Numbered from the stretch's first letter, positions 49,960-59,846 are shown. The stretch: 64,000 nt of DNA from Renibacterium salmoninarum ATCC 33209 (GCF_000018885.1 NC_010168.1:1-64000); one strand, 5' to 3'. The notes: a model not told the origin generated them from the letters alone. Program-made: numbers and translations.

Positions 49960-50703
49960 TCAATTCCCACCAAGGACGCAGAAATCGTTACCTTCGATAT
50001 CTGCCAGGCACACCCAGGGAACCTGACCTTGGCCAAGTTCGACGTCGGTAGCCCCCAGCTCTCGCAGCCGCGCCACCTCGGCGGATTGGTCGTCGCCGGT
50101 ATAGGGCAACAGATCAAGGTGGACGCGACCGGACTCAGCCTTCAACGCGGGAGTGCGGTGGAACTCAAGATACGGTCCCAAGCCGTCGGCTGAACGTAAC
50201 CGTGCTTGGTCATCACTTGCCTCGGTCAAGGTCCAGCCCATTGCGCTAGCCCAGAACTGTGCCATCGCCCGGGGATCGGCACAGTTGACCACTACAGCAG
50301 CTATTGGCCCGGTATCGCGATAAATCGACCGCGGCTCCAGTACCCGAAATAAATTTCCTTCCGGATCGGTTAGAGCCGTCCACAGCACCTTACCCTGGCC
50401 TACCTCAGCTGGCGTTGCGCCAAGTTTTATCAGCTGCGCCACCAGCTCAGCTTGATGCGCTGCGGAAGTGCTGTTGAGATCCAAATGCGTGCGATAGTGC
50501 ACCGTTTCCGGATCTGGCACCGACACCACATCAATACAGACGGCGGTGGAGTTTGGCCAAGAGAAGTTCAACGGTTCAATATTGGTTACGCCGGGCGCTT
50601 CGCTGGAGACGCCCCAGCCCAGTGCATCAGCCCAAAATTGACCCAGCGCGGCGTCATTTCGAGCTTTGAAATTCACCTGAACGAGTCGTAGTCCCATAGC
50701 CAC
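49960..50703 (-). CDS. Tandem VOC (glyoxalase-like) protein
   Basis: A 247-residue protein made of two vicinal-oxygen-chelate modules (about 1-120 and 128-247), each starting with a beta strand and an FWADALGW / FWASAMGWTL element. Both end with a similar strand (NLFRVLEP and NDFCVLGGN). Proteins of this kind in actinobacteria are often annotated as glyoxalase or bleomycin-resistance-like, but the enzymatic role is unproven. ATG 50703. It is convergent with the kinase gene (22-base gap). Confidence 0.85.
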   Translation of the reverse strand: MAMGLRLVQVNFKARNDAALGQFWADALGWGVSSEAPGVTNIEPLNFSWPNSTAVCIDVVSVPDPETVHYRTHLDLNSTSAAHQAELVAQLIKLGATPAEVGQGKVLWTALTDPEGNLFRVLEPRSIYRDTGPIAAVVVNCADPRAMAQFWASAMGWTLTEASDDQARLRSADGLGPYLEFHRTPALKAESGRVHLDLLPYTGDDQSAEVARLRELGATDVELGQGQVPWVCLADIEGNDFCVLGGN

Positions 50704-50775
50704 AAATCCTATTGGCTGGCAGGTAATCTCGATAGCGAATCAAGCCATCGCGCTCAGTGTCAGTGCTTCAGTGCT

Positions 50776-52004
50776 TTACTCAACTTGAGGCTCGGCATGA
50801 CCGAACCCAACTGTGCCCGCAACGATGTGTGATTGCGCTTGCGCAAAATCAATTAAAGCCACAATGCCAGCTAACAAAGCAGCAACGCCGCCAACAATCA
50901 ATGAATATCTCGGGCCCAATAACGTGCCCACCCAGCCCACTAGCGGGGCACCAATCGGCGTACCGCCCTGCATCACCGCCATATAGACAGCTAGCACTCG
51001 TCCGCGAAATGCCGGGTCGGTCGTGAGCTGGACCGTGGTGTTACAAACGTTGAGGAAGGTCATTGCGGACAATCTGATCGGAATCAGCGCCAGTGCAAAG
51101 AGCCAGAAACTTGGCGCAAAGGCGGCAATAATTGTGAAGACCCCGGTGGCCAGCGCAGCCGCAACAATGTATGCCATTCGAACGCTCTTTCGCCGAGCCG
51201 CAAGCAGTGTTGCCGATAGCGTACCCACTGCCATCACGGTGCCAAGTAGGCCGTACTCTCCTGGCCCCTTACCAAACACCGCCGTCGCCATCAGTGCGTT
51301 GGTTATTTGGAAGTTCATGGTCAAAGTCGCCACCAAACTCACCAAAACCATGAAGATCATTAGATCTGGGCGCTGTTTGATATAGCGCAGGCCCTCGCGG
51401 ATCTGCCCTTTGCCACGCGGCGCTTTCGCGGTTGGGTGCAATTCTGAGGGCCGCATCTTGGCCAAGGAAATGATTACTGTGCCAAAGCTCGCAGCATTGA
51501 TCAAAAACGCCGGTCCGGTGCCAAGCCAGGCCCAGCCAACCGAGCCAGATTGAACGAAGTAGCGTTCAACGCAACCGCGTTTGGCACGTCGTCGGCTTCC
51601 ACAACCTCCGAAACGAAGGCCTGCCGCGACGGCGCATCGATCGCACTCCCTACGCCAAGTAGCAGCGCCAAAAGATAGACATGCCAAAGCTTGACGGTGT
51701 TGGTTACGACCAAAACACCCAAGATTAGCGCGCACGTGCCCATTGCGCTCTGCGTCATCAGGAGAATCTTGCGTTTGGAATAGCGATCCCCTAAGAGACC
51801 AGCCCATGGCCCCAAAATGAGGATCAGCAGGAACTGCAGGCCGGTGGTGATCCCCACAGCGGTGCCTGAGTGATTGGTAAGCACCGTGAGTACCAACCAG
51901 TCCTGGGCCACTCGCTGCATCCACGTGCCAATATTTGATACCAACGCACCGGAAACCCAAAGCCGATAGTTGAAGACTTTCATCGCGCTGAACATACTGC
52001 TCAT
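50776..52004 (-). pseudogene. MFS transporter, frameshift/deletion in the middle
   Basis: A major-facilitator exporter. The 5' frame (52004 to about 51530) holds the first helices (LVSNIGTWMQRVAQDWLVLT and the GDRYSKRK loop) and ends NLARLAGPGLAPDRRF. The 3' frame resumes with LGTGPAFLINAASFGTVII and continues through the remaining helices to 50776. Relatives have about ten extra residues between NLARLxGP and GTGPAF, so a short deletion together with a frame change at about 51530-51545 is the likely lesion. It starts inside the stop codon of the MarR gene (ATGA). A truncated six-helix product is unlikely to transport. Confidence 0.82.
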
Positions 52005-52447
52005 TTAGCCGCCACTCGCTGCAAGATCTCGGCCGCTTCGCGAAGCGTTCTTCGTTCTTCGTTACTAAGCTTGGCTAAGCGCTTTTCTAACCATTCGGTG
52101 CGACACTGCCGGGTATCAGTCAAGATTTCTCGCCCTTGCTCGGTGAGATCCGCGAGGATTTGCCGGCCGTCGGTCGGATGTGGCGTCCGGCGAACCAATC
52201 CAGCTTCTTCCAGCCCGTTGACAGTTCGAGTCATTGACGGTGCCTGAACGTGCTCAGCATTCGCCAATTCACGCAACGTCAAAGGACCTTTTCCTAAGAG
52301 GGCAAGTACCGTAAACTTCCCGGCCGTCACGCTCTCGCTAGTGGCTTCAACTCGAAGTCTTCTCGAGGTACGCATCACCGCCATTCGCAGTTCGACGGCG
52401 AGCGGTGAGATCTTTTTTCGAGTTTCCACATAGTTAGCATAAGTCAT
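52001..52447 (-). CDS. MarR-family transcriptional regulator
   Basis: A 148-residue winged-helix regulator. The DNA-binding part spans about 55-100 (LTLRELANAEHVQAPSMTRTVNGLEEAGLV, then the wing RRTPHPTDGRQILADLT), with helical dimerisation segments at each end. It is the first gene of an operon with the broken MFS pump (4-base overlap), a common efflux regulator arrangement. A near-palindrome at 52434-52459 covers the start codon and is a plausible autoregulatory site. ATG 52447. Confidence 0.9.
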   Translation of the reverse strand: MTYANYVETRKKISPLAVELRMAVMRTSRRLRVEATSESVTAGKFTVLALLGKGPLTLRELANAEHVQAPSMTRTVNGLEEAGLVRRTPHPTDGRQILADLTEQGREILTDTRQCRTEWLEKRLAKLSNEERRTLREAAEILQRVAAK

Positions 52448-52459
52448 TAGCTTTGCTAA
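52434..52459. promoter_or_regulatory. Candidate MarR operator
   Basis: TTAGCATA (52434-52441) and TTTGCTAA (52452-52459) form a 7-of-8 inverted repeat spanning the MarR start codon. Confidence 0.4.
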
Positions 52460-52559
52460 GTAAATGCCAAAATATGTGATCTCGTTATCTAAATGTGACT
52501 AATCTCGAATGGTCCCGTATCGTGGATGAGGTGTCTGCATCAGTGGACACGGCCTCCGG

Positions 52560-52710
52560 AGGTTCGCCGAGCTCTGCCGCTACCGGATGGTTCAAGCAAT
52601 TCCGGCAGAGACGGGGAACCACATTCGGCCGTTTAGGCGGCCTTGGGGTGAAGCCTTGCAGCGCAAGGCCGGGTGCTCTCCATCCGAATCAGACAGCCCA
52701 CCTCGCAGGC
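52560..52710 (+). promoter_or_regulatory. Cyclic-di-AMP riboswitch (ydaO-yuaA type)
   Basis: The leader has the family's conserved blocks in order: GCCGAGCTCTGCCG near 52566-52579, ACGGGGAACCAC at 52611-52622, TTGGGGTGAAG at 52643-52653, and CCGAATCAGACAGCCC ending with CTCGCAGGC at 52710. These match the core of ydaO riboswitches. It ends 20 bases before the GTG of a secreted cell-wall-type protein, a usual target in actinobacteria. The class binds c-di-AMP and usually turns the gene off. Confidence 0.88.
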
Positions 52711-52730
52711 TCAAAGAGAGGCACCACCAC

Positions 52731-53435
52731 GTGGCTAATCAAGCCAAAGGACGCCGCAGCTTGGCGCGCCATGCAGCCCTACCCGGCGAAGCAAATAGCG
52801 CAACCAGCACCTCGGTAGCGGGCGAACGCGGACGGCGCAGAGCCCCCATCCAGAAAAGCACCCTTGGGCTTTTGTGGGAGGCCACGCCAAAGGTTCCTAC
52901 CCAGCGGGTAGCTGCCTTAGCGGTAGCCGGAATCCTCGTCGCCGGCATCAGCACCACTGCACCGACGCAAGCTGCCTCCAACGTCACTGCACAGAGCCCC
53001 AGCAAGGCCTCGGTAGTTACCGCTGACGCAACAGCAAACCTAAGCTTCGTCCGGGTCGTTTCCACGTCGACGCCGTCAGCTAATAAGCCCGGCACCAACG
53101 CCGCTTCCTCGGATGTCCAAGCCTTAAACGACCCGAGTGCCGCCCAGGCGTTCGCTGCTAGCCAGCTGGCCAGCCTCGGTTGGGGTCAAGACCAAATGAG
53201 TTGCTTGGTCTCACTGTGGAACCGCGAATCAAGCTGGAAGACCACTGCGGAGAACCCGTCTTCGTTGGCCTATGGCATTGCGCAGTCCCTGCCCGCAGAG
53301 AAAATGGCAAGTACCGGAGCGGATTACCGCACCAACTACAAGACTCAGATCACCTGGGGATTGGGCTACATCAAGCAGCGTTACGGGAGCCCCTGCGGCG
53401 CCTGGGGTCACTCGCAGTCCGTTGGCTGGTACTGA
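52731..53435 (+). CDS. Secreted wall-associated protein (aggregation-promoting factor/transglycosylase-like C-terminus)
   Basis: A 234-residue exported protein. A basic N-terminal segment precedes a hydrophobic signal region (RVAALAVAGILVAGIS, about 62-77), likely cleaved near TQAAS. A Ser/Thr/Ala-rich linker follows, then a ~75-residue C-terminal domain (FAASQLASLGWGQDQMSCLV, LWNRESSWKTTAENPSS, AYGIAQSLPAEKM, GLGYIKQRYGSPCGAW) of the lysozyme-like/aggregation-promoting-factor type, with candidate catalytic Glu in NRESSW. GTG 52731 follows AGAGAGG. Control by the c-di-AMP riboswitch fits a peptidoglycan-remodelling role. Confidence 0.85.
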   Translation: MANQAKGRRSLARHAALPGEANSATSTSVAGERGRRRAPIQKSTLGLLWEATPKVPTQRVAALAVAGILVAGISTTAPTQAASNVTAQSPSKASVVTADATANLSFVRVVSTSTPSANKPGTNAASSDVQALNDPSAAQAFAASQLASLGWGQDQMSCLVSLWNRESSWKTTAENPSSLAYGIAQSLPAEKMASTGADYRTNYKTQITWGLGYIKQRYGSPCGAWGHSQSVGWY

Positions 53436-53449
53436 TACTCGTTCAAATC

Positions 53450-53497
53450 AAAAAGTGCTCCTGGCTGCTCATTAATCAGCGGCCAGGAGCACTTTTT
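53450..53497. terminator. Bidirectional terminator
   Basis: A near-perfect stem AAAAAGTGCTCCTGGC pairs with GCCAGGAGCACTTTTT, with A and T runs at each end. It serves both the wall-protein gene and the convergent gene ending at 53513. Confidence 0.85.
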
Positions 53498-53512
53498 GTC
53501 TACGCGATGAGC

Positions 53513-54199
53513 TCAGTAAACAACCTTCTGGCTTTTGAACTTGTAGTACTCGCTTGATGGCTTGAGCCACATGAGCGTCAGTGCAGCGATAGAAACGATC
53601 AAGGTCAAGATACCGAAAATTAGGCTGCCCACGATCAAAGTATGGTTTGCGCCGCTTGAAACCACACTGATCAGCTGGCTGACAATGCCGATACCGGCAA
53701 AACCCGTGGCAACAATCCGCGCCCAGTTTTTACCCGCGTTATTAGCCAATGCCATCCAGATCCACAATGCGGTGCCCACCACAATGCTGAAGAGCACCCC
53801 AGCGTAAGCAATCGCTCGAGCTACTGAGGCCGCCGTTTCATATTCGCGGCCACTCAATCTGGTATTCGAGCTATTCAAGCCCAGTTGGATGCCTTGCTCA
53901 ATCGTCACCAGGCTGAAAATGCCGCCGACAATCGCCAACGCCGCGCCGGCATACATCAGATAGACCGCAATGGTTAAGCTCTGCGGTGTGGCAACAGGAG
54001 CGATCTGCGGAGTGCCGTACCCACCAGGGTAGCTAGGGTATGCCGGCTGGCCGTAAGGCTGCGGTTGGCCGTATGGTTGCGGTTGCTGTTGCGGCTGGCC
54101 ATACGGCTGTTGCGCTGGTTGGCCGTACGGTGGCTGCACTGGCTGGTTCGGCTGGTTATTCGGTCCCGGAGGAATACTCGGTGGCTGGAATTGGTCCAT
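53513..54199 (-). CDS. Pro/Gln/Tyr-rich four-helix membrane protein
   Basis: A 228-residue protein with a cytoplasmic N-terminus rich in Pro, Gln and Tyr (QPYGQP repeats, residues ~1-70) and four membrane helices in the C-terminal part (SLTIAVYLMYAGAALAIVGG, AIAYAGVLFSIVVGTALWIW, IVATGFAGIGIVSQLISVVS, LIVGSLIFGILTLIVSIAAL). Such proteins are widespread in actinobacteria with no known function. I chose ATG 54199; the frame extends upstream but without coding character. Confidence 0.75.
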   Translation of the reverse strand: MDQFQPPSIPPGPNNQPNQPVQPPYGQPAQQPYGQPQQQPQPYGQPQPYGQPAYPSYPGGYGTPQIAPVATPQSLTIAVYLMYAGAALAIVGGIFSLVTIEQGIQLGLNSSNTRLSGREYETAASVARAIAYAGVLFSIVVGTALWIWMALANNAGKNWARIVATGFAGIGIVSQLISVVSSGANHTLIVGSLIFGILTLIVSIAALTLMWLKPSSEYYKFKSQKVVY

Positions 54200-54339
54200 G
54201 CGCTGAGCATATCGCTTGAGTGCCCTGCATTGAACCAATTTGTGATAGACATTCCCGCACACATAACAAGAACACAGCCTCACGATCTAGGCAGATTGGT
54301 CCCGCTAGACGGTCAGATCTAGGGCGTACCAGCGCGCAT

Positions 54340-54975
54340 TTAGCCGACGACGCCGTAGAGCCGGTCACCCGCGTCACCTAGGCCGGGCACAATGTATGCC
54401 TTTTCGTTCAAGCCTTCATCGATCGAAGCCAACACAATCGTGACGTTGGCTCCCTCATGCTGTTCGCGCAACGCTTCGATGCCTTCCGGGGCGCCCAGCA
54501 AGCAGATACAAGTGATGTCCAGCGCTCTACGAGCGAACAGAAACTTGATTGCTTCGCGCAATGTTGCACCGGTTGCCAGCATCGGGTCCAAAACGTAAAC
54601 CTGGCGACCAGTGAGATCCTCAGGCAGCCGTTCGGCGTAAGTTATTGCTTCCAGAGTTTCCTCATTACGAGCCATACCGAGGAAGCCAACCTCGGCGGTC
54701 GGCAGCAACCGGGTCATACCTTCGAGCATGCCCAGGCCTGCCCGCAAAATTGGCACCACAAGCGGCGTCGGCTTCACTAAACCGGTGCCCACTGTCTTGG
54801 TTACCGGCGTTTCAATGCTCACCTCTTCAACCCGAACCTCGCGGGTCGCTTCATAGGCCAGCAAGGTCACCAATTCTTCGGTGAGCTGCCGAAAAACCGG
54901 CGAAGGAGTGTTTTTATCCCGCAAAACGGTGAGCTTGTGGGCAACAAGGGGGTGGTCAACAACCAGAACGCGCAT
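54340..54975 (-). CDS. upp: Uracil phosphoribosyltransferase
   Basis: Salvages uracil by transferring it to PRPP to give UMP. The 211-residue protein has the PRPP-binding motif [17 protein letters not shown] and the uracil-binding region [13 protein letters not shown], followed by [23 protein letters not shown] at the C-terminus. ATG 54975 is divergent from tadA (22-base gap). Length is typical. Confidence 0.96.
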   Translation of the reverse strand: MRVLVVDHPLVAHKLTVLRDKNTPSPVFRQLTEELVTLLAYEATREVRVEEVSIETPVTKTVGTGLVKPTPLVVPILRAGLGMLEGMTRLLPTAEVGFLGMARNEETLEAITYAERLPEDLTGRQVYVLDPMLATGATLREAIKFLFARRALDITCICLLGAPEGIEALREQHEGANVTIVLASIDEGLNEKAYIVPGLGDAGDRLYGVVG

Positions 54976-54994
54976 AGCTAAAAGTTACCATTGA

Positions 54995-55483
<489 letters not shown>

Positions 55484-55487
55484 CCAA

Positions 55488-55908
55488 ATGGCCACTCGAA
55501 GCAATCTGTTGCGGTCTTCCTGGCGGTTCGCCGTCGTCGGCTTGACCAGCAACTTACTTGGATACCTACTTTTCGTCGTCCTGTCCCTGTTTGGTGCATC
55601 AGCTTTCATCGCCCTGACCGCGAGCTTTTTGCTGAGCATGGTGATCAGCTACTTTGGCAATCGCGGTTTTACCTTTGCGCATCAGGGAGCTGCCGGACGC
55701 TCGGCTGCGAAATTCCTTGCTGTGGCAGCATTTGCTTACGCATTCAACTTCGGCATCCTCATGGCTCTTTGTACAGCTTTGGGGCTTCCCGCAAATCGTG
55801 GTGCAGTTCTTTGCCATCGGCTGCGTAGCACTATGCACTTTCACGCTGATGCGTTTATGGGTATTTCGATCAGACAAGACTAAGGCCGATGGGAACGTAG
55901 CCGCCTAA
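55488..55908 (+). pseudogene. GtrA-family membrane protein, frameshift near the 3' end
   Basis: A small four-helix membrane protein of the GtrA family, linked to flipping of polyprenyl-phosphate sugars. The first frame (ATG 55488) carries helices 1-3 (RFAVVGLTSNLLGYLLFVVL, NRGFTFAHQ) up to LCTALGLP. The last helix (VQFFAIGCVALCTFTLMRLW and VFRSDKTKADGNVAA) continues in another frame from about 55785 to the stop at 55908. One indel near 55780-55800 restores the protein. It overlaps the 3' end of the convergent GlxA-type pseudogene by 29 bases. Confidence 0.8.
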
Positions 55909-56790
55909 GCATCCGCGCGTCATCGAATCCGACAGCTGCTGCCGCCGATTCCACCGTGCTCCCATGCTCAATCAAGGATTCCGCTTCCTCTAAGCGCAAC
56001 AGCTGCTGGTAGCGCAGTGGCGAGAGCTGAAGTGAATCGGTAAACGCCCGGGTCAAAGTGCGCTCGCTGACGCCTACAGCATGCGAGAGCTCGGTCAGCG
56101 GTAAGCGTTCACGAAATCTTTCATCGACGATGTCCTGAGCGCGGTGCACCAGATCGGTCAGATGTGCCCGATGCCGAAGAATCCCGCTTTGTTGCGGCGC
56201 ATTACCGTTGCGTCGGGCGTACATCACCATTCCGCGAGCCACCCGCGCTGCCATTGCTGGCCCCTCTTGTTGCGCCACGATGTGTAGCGCTAGATCAATC
56301 CCGCTAGCAATGCCGGCCGAGCTCAGAATGTTGCCGTCCTCGGTAAAAGGACGTCAGAAATGACGTTTGCTGCCGGGAATCTGGCGGCCAGTCCCTGCTG
56401 AAGTTCGTGATGGGTGGTGCAGCGCCGACCATCAAGCAGACCCGCCAAGCCAAGCGATATCGCACCGGAACAGACACTCGCCACCCGCCCACCGCGGCTG
56501 CCGTGCTCGCTGAGTCGTTGCAGGCTCGCTGAACTGAGGATCGACGCCGACTTGACCTCTGGCGCTGACCCACCCGGGACCAAGATGAGATCAGTAACGG
56601 AAAGATCCGGCCACTTTGACTCGGGGGCAAGAGCGAGTCCTTGCGCAGAGGAAATCGGCTGCTCGCCATCTTTGATAAAGCAGAGCTCAAAATCGGAACC
56701 AAGCGCTGCCGCGTCACCGAAAACCTGCGCGGGGCCAGCCAAGTCAAGCAAGTGCACCCGATCCATCACAGGTATTGCAATGATCGTCAT
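55880..56790 (-). pseudogene. GlxA-family (DJ-1/PfpI + AraC) regulator, one frameshift
   Basis: The 5' frame (56790 to about 56340) encodes the DJ-1/PfpI-like domain (MTIIAIPVMDRVHLLDLAGP, VASVCSGAISLGLAGLLDGR) up to VISDVL. After one shift near 56340 the sequence continues FTEDGNILSSAGIASGIDLA, ALHIVAQQEGP, then the AraC helix-turn-helix (LPLTELSHAVGVSERTLTRA) and a C-terminus ending RRLRSHRP. Adding one base within TTTTACC restores the family consensus. The regulator separates the GtrA remnant from an intact isochorismatase-type gene that it might once have controlled. Confidence 0.85.
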
Positions 56791-56811
56791 CTCGTCTCCC
56801 AGTTAGAGCTT

Positions 56812-57393
56812 TTAGCGCGACAAAACCTCATCAAGTGTCACGATGCTAGCGAATCTGCCAGCAAGTGCATAACTAGTTCGCTCAATGATTTCATTGGTGC
56901 CAAGTGTCAGCGGATCGGCCAACACCTCGGTGAAGCTTCGGCCAGCTTCGGCAGTCCAGTGTTCTATCGGTTGAGTCGCCGTAGCATTAATCACGAATTC
57001 CACTGGGTAACCAAAATCGCTGGCCACACGCGCAGTGGTCTCGCAGCACTGTTCGGTTCGGATCCCGCAAATACGCAATTCATCAATGCCGTGGCTCACC
57101 AAATACTGCTGTAACCCGGTAGCGCTGGAGGCGTTATGTGAAGTCTTAGTGAAAATAGGTTCGGCCGAGATCGGCTCAAGGCCTTCAATCGGGCGAGTAA
57201 AGCCCAGCTCAGGATCGAAGACATTGCCGGTGCCTGGTTCCACATGCAAAACCCACAGCACGGCATCGCCAGCGCGTCGAGAATGCTCCACCAGTTGGGA
57301 AACTTTGGCTGCGATATTCGGATCAGAAATTACGGCCCAGTTCTCGCGTTGCCGAAATGACTCTTGGACGTCTATTACTAAAAGGGCTCTCAT
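56812..57393 (-). CDS. Isochorismatase-family cysteine hydrolase
   Basis: A 193-residue cysteine hydrolase. The catalytic triad is Asp8 (VIDVQESF), Lys83 (IFTKTSHNAS) and Cys116 (GIRTEQCCETTAR). The family includes isochorismatases, nicotinamidases and N-carbamoyl hydrolases; the substrate is not evident. ATG 57393. It begins 21 bases upstream of the GlxA-type gene on the same strand, so the two may have formed an operon. Confidence 0.88.
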   Translation of the reverse strand: MRALLVIDVQESFRQRENWAVISDPNIAAKVSQLVEHSRRAGDAVLWVLHVEPGTGNVFDPELGFTRPIEGLEPISAEPIFTKTSHNASSATGLQQYLVSHGIDELRICGIRTEQCCETTARVASDFGYPVEFVINATATQPIEHWTAEAGRSFTEVLADPLTLGTNEIIERTSYALAGRFASIVTLDEVLSR

Positions 57394-57477
57394 ACCTTCG
57401 AGCCTAAGATCCGCGACCCGCCTGCACTAGGGCGTAATCGGGTCCGATGTGGACGGATCTGGTCATTCGTACCCGGC

Positions 57478-58645
57478 TTAGCCGCGCATATCCCGCAAGG
57501 CGTCAATCCGCTTCTGCCGCGATGCTGGCGAATCTAAGCTGAATGAGCGGAAATCACCCAGTTCATCGCGAATATAGCTCTCTACTTCCGCGAGGCGTTC
57601 TTTCACGGCACGGCTGGGTTTCCGGAAGGTCCACGCGACAAGCTCCTGTTGGCCCGGATCATATTGCCACAGCCCAATAATGGTGCCACGATCAAAAATT
57701 GGATGATCGGGTAAATCCGCCTGCAGAGCTAACGACTTTTCGCCAAGAATCGACTTTTCCGCGTCCTCGGCGGCCAGCAGCTCGGCGGAGTTACGCTTGA
57801 GCAAGGCAATGCCATCAGTGCCGGCAAGCAACTGGATCTGCTCCTCGGTTGGCGGCTGGAAATCCTCGAAGGATTCGCGGTCGGCTGGGAGCTGCCACAC
57901 CCCGTCGTGCTCAATTGCACCAACGTCCGCGAGCGCCGCTTTGGACTGCGCAACGGTGAAAGCGGTGAACCATTGACTTTGTTTGAGCGTCGCGCCACCG
58001 GTCCAGGCCAGATACTTAGCCATTATTGCGTTGCGCGCTTGATCATCACTGAGGTTACTCAAAGGCAAGTCCCAAGCCAGATAAGAGTATCGCTGCTGAT
58101 CTAGCCGACCGTTGCTCGGTACTCGCCGGATTCGGCCTTGGGTCTGCAGCGTACCCAAGGCTGTAGGCAGCGTGGTGGCGGCACCTTTTCGTTTGCCCTC
58201 CTCACCAAGGTTGCGCACGGCGTCACCCAGCTCAGTTTTGAGCCGTTGCGGGTCTAGTGGGCCGCTGTTGTTGAGGGTTTTCAGCACCGATTCCGCGAGC
58301 ACCTCAATCTCTGCCCGAGTGACGCCAAGTTTTTCCACCACTTTGATTGCGGAGTTATTGGCGCCTTTACCCAGTTGGAGCGCCCAGTCGAAATCCTTGG
58401 CGTCCAGGACTATAGGTGCAGCCGCGAACCACCGGAAGTTCATGAATTTCGACGGCGGCCACCGCGGCATCCACTTCAGCACGGTGCAGACCTGCGCGGG
58501 CAAAGAGTCCGAGGTAGGGATTCGCGCCGCCCACTGAGCGGGCCCAGCCGCTGCGGTTCAGCACTTCCGAAGCGGACTGACCGGCGAGTGAACCGTCCAG
58601 TCCTTGTTTGTGCCAGGACCAAGCGCGAAGTTTTGCTGTGCTCAT
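57478..58645 (-). pseudogene. YcaQ-like winged-helix DNA glycosylase, frameshift
   Basis: The protein matches the winged helix DNA-binding/crosslink-repair glycosylase family of YcaQ. The 5' frame (ATG 58645, MSTAKLRAWSWHKQGLDGSL) reads to EIHELPVVRG. Near 58430 a shift is needed to continue AAPIVLDAKDFDWALQLG and on to the stop at 57478. The 3' part is otherwise complete, including FDRGTIIGLWQYDPGQQELV. Only one indel is required. It was probably a ~390-residue glycosylase. Confidence 0.8.
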
Positions 58646-58703
58646 GGGCGTATTGTTCCACCATTTTGGGTGGATGGGTTGTGTGCCGTAGAGTATTCGG
58701 GTT

Positions 58704-58793
58704 GGTGACGTGTCCGAGCGGCCGAAGGTGCAACACTCGAAATGTTGTTTAGGTGAGAGCCTAACGTGGGTTCAAATCCCACCGTCACCGCCA
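58704..58793 (+). tRNA. tRNA-Ser (CGA)
   Basis: A 90-base class II tRNA with acceptor GGTGACG/CGTCACC, discriminator G and encoded CCA. The anticodon stem encloses CGA within ACTCGAAAT. A long variable arm (TTAGGTGAGAGCCTAA) is present and the T arm is GGGTTCAAATCCC. Confidence 0.93.
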
Positions 58794-58797
58794 CGAT

Positions 58798-58843
58798 AAA
58801 AGGCCCCCGGTTTCCTTGTTAAAAAGGAAACCGGGGGCCTTTT
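58798..58843 (+). terminator. Terminator after tRNA-Ser
   Basis: A perfect 20-bp stem (58798-58817 with 58824-58843) with loop GTTAAA. A-rich and T-rich ends allow use in both directions, including by the convergent gene ending at 58871. Confidence 0.88.
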
Positions 58844-58870
58844 GCTTTGCCCGATCTCAGCCGAGTCGGA

Positions 58871-59383
58871 TCAGGCGTTCTCAACCTTTGCGTAGCCTGC
58901 ACGTATTTCGTCGAATGCGTCATTGTCCCAAGGCGCTGGGTGCCCGGAAAGCGCTGGCTCAAGCCGATCGAGCGAATGGTGCAGACCCACTATGTCGCCA
59001 CGCTCAATAGCCATCTCCACATTTTGATTCGGGATGAAGTAGGTAGCCAGCAGCCTGGTACCTTCCGGCGTCGACTCAAGCTCCCAGCGCATCCAAGCCC
59101 CCGGGCTGGCGTGGGTGTGCTCAAGCAGCCTTGGCACCTCAAGGCCAGTGATGGTGAACTCAAAAGTTGGGAAGTCTGTGTCTGGCCAGACAAATACCAA
59201 CTTGCCGCCCACGCGAAGATCGACAGTGATCTCCGCAGTGAACGGCGGCCACCAGTCGCTCAGACGAGCGGGTTCGGTAATTGCCGCCCAAACATCTTCG
59301 ATGGAGAACGCAAGCAAGCGGTCAAAACGAACGAGGCCGCCTTCAGCGGTGCGCTCGATGCTGCCATTGGCACTGTGGCTCAT
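58871..59383 (-). CDS. SRPBCC (AHSA1-type) protein
   Basis: A 170-residue START/Bet v1-like protein with the AHSA1 pattern RLLAFSIEDVWAAITEPARL, WWPPFTAEITVDLRVGGKL and a C-terminal helix. The family binds hydrophobic ligands and often pairs with an ArsR regulator. Here it starts inside the ArsR stop (ATGA overlap), forming a two-gene operon. The ligand is unknown. Confidence 0.88.
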   Translation of the reverse strand: MSHSANGSIERTAEGGLVRFDRLLAFSIEDVWAAITEPARLSDWWPPFTAEITVDLRVGGKLVFVWPDTDFPTFEFTITGLEVPRLLEHTHASPGAWMRWELESTPEGTRLLATYFIPNQNVEMAIERGDIVGLHHSLDRLEPALSGHPAPWDNDAFDEIRAGYAKVENA

Positions 59384-59739
59384 GATGACTCCTTTGTTGA
59401 TTGATTGTTAGATATTGGTCTAATCGGTTGAGAGGTGCGTTCTAGATGTTGTTCCAAGGCGTCTAAGCGGCCAGCCCATTCCAGCCGATACGGCTCAAGC
59501 CACTGATCCAGCTCTTTCAATGGTTCTGCGCGCAGACGGTAGAGCCGGCGTTGCGCATCTTGGCGCACCTCAACAAGCCCCGAGTCTCGAAGCACTTTGA
59601 GGTGCCGGGAAATGCCTGGTTGGTGCATTCCGACAATCTCCACAAGATCGCCAACCGATCGCTCACCCGTGCGGATGGCATCGAGAATGCGTCGCCGAGT
59701 TGGTTCGGCAATAGCTTCTAGCACGCTGTTCGATCTCAT
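59380..59739 (-). CDS. ArsR-family transcriptional regulator
   Basis: A 119-residue winged-helix regulator (ATG 59739; ATG 59751 is an alternative) with LDAIRTGERSVGDLVEIVGM, HQPGISRHLKVLRDSGLVE and a beta wing RQDAQRRLYRL. Metal-binding Cys residues of classic ArsR proteins are absent, so it probably senses something else. It is the first gene of an ArsR/SRPBCC operon and is divergent from the VOC gene. AT-rich dyad CATATATATAC...CCATATGTATG at 59761-59786 may be its operator. Confidence 0.88.
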   Translation of the reverse strand: MRSNSVLEAIAEPTRRRILDAIRTGERSVGDLVEIVGMHQPGISRHLKVLRDSGLVEVRQDAQRRLYRLRAEPLKELDQWLEPYRLEWAGRLDALEQHLERTSQPIRPISNNQSTKESS

Positions 59740-59846
59740 GATCGTTAACATACTCCAAGTCATATATATACACAACCATATGTATGATTCAATGATCAAA
59801 TACTCAATAAGCCTTGCAGTACAGGACCAACTATCGGAGGCACCTT

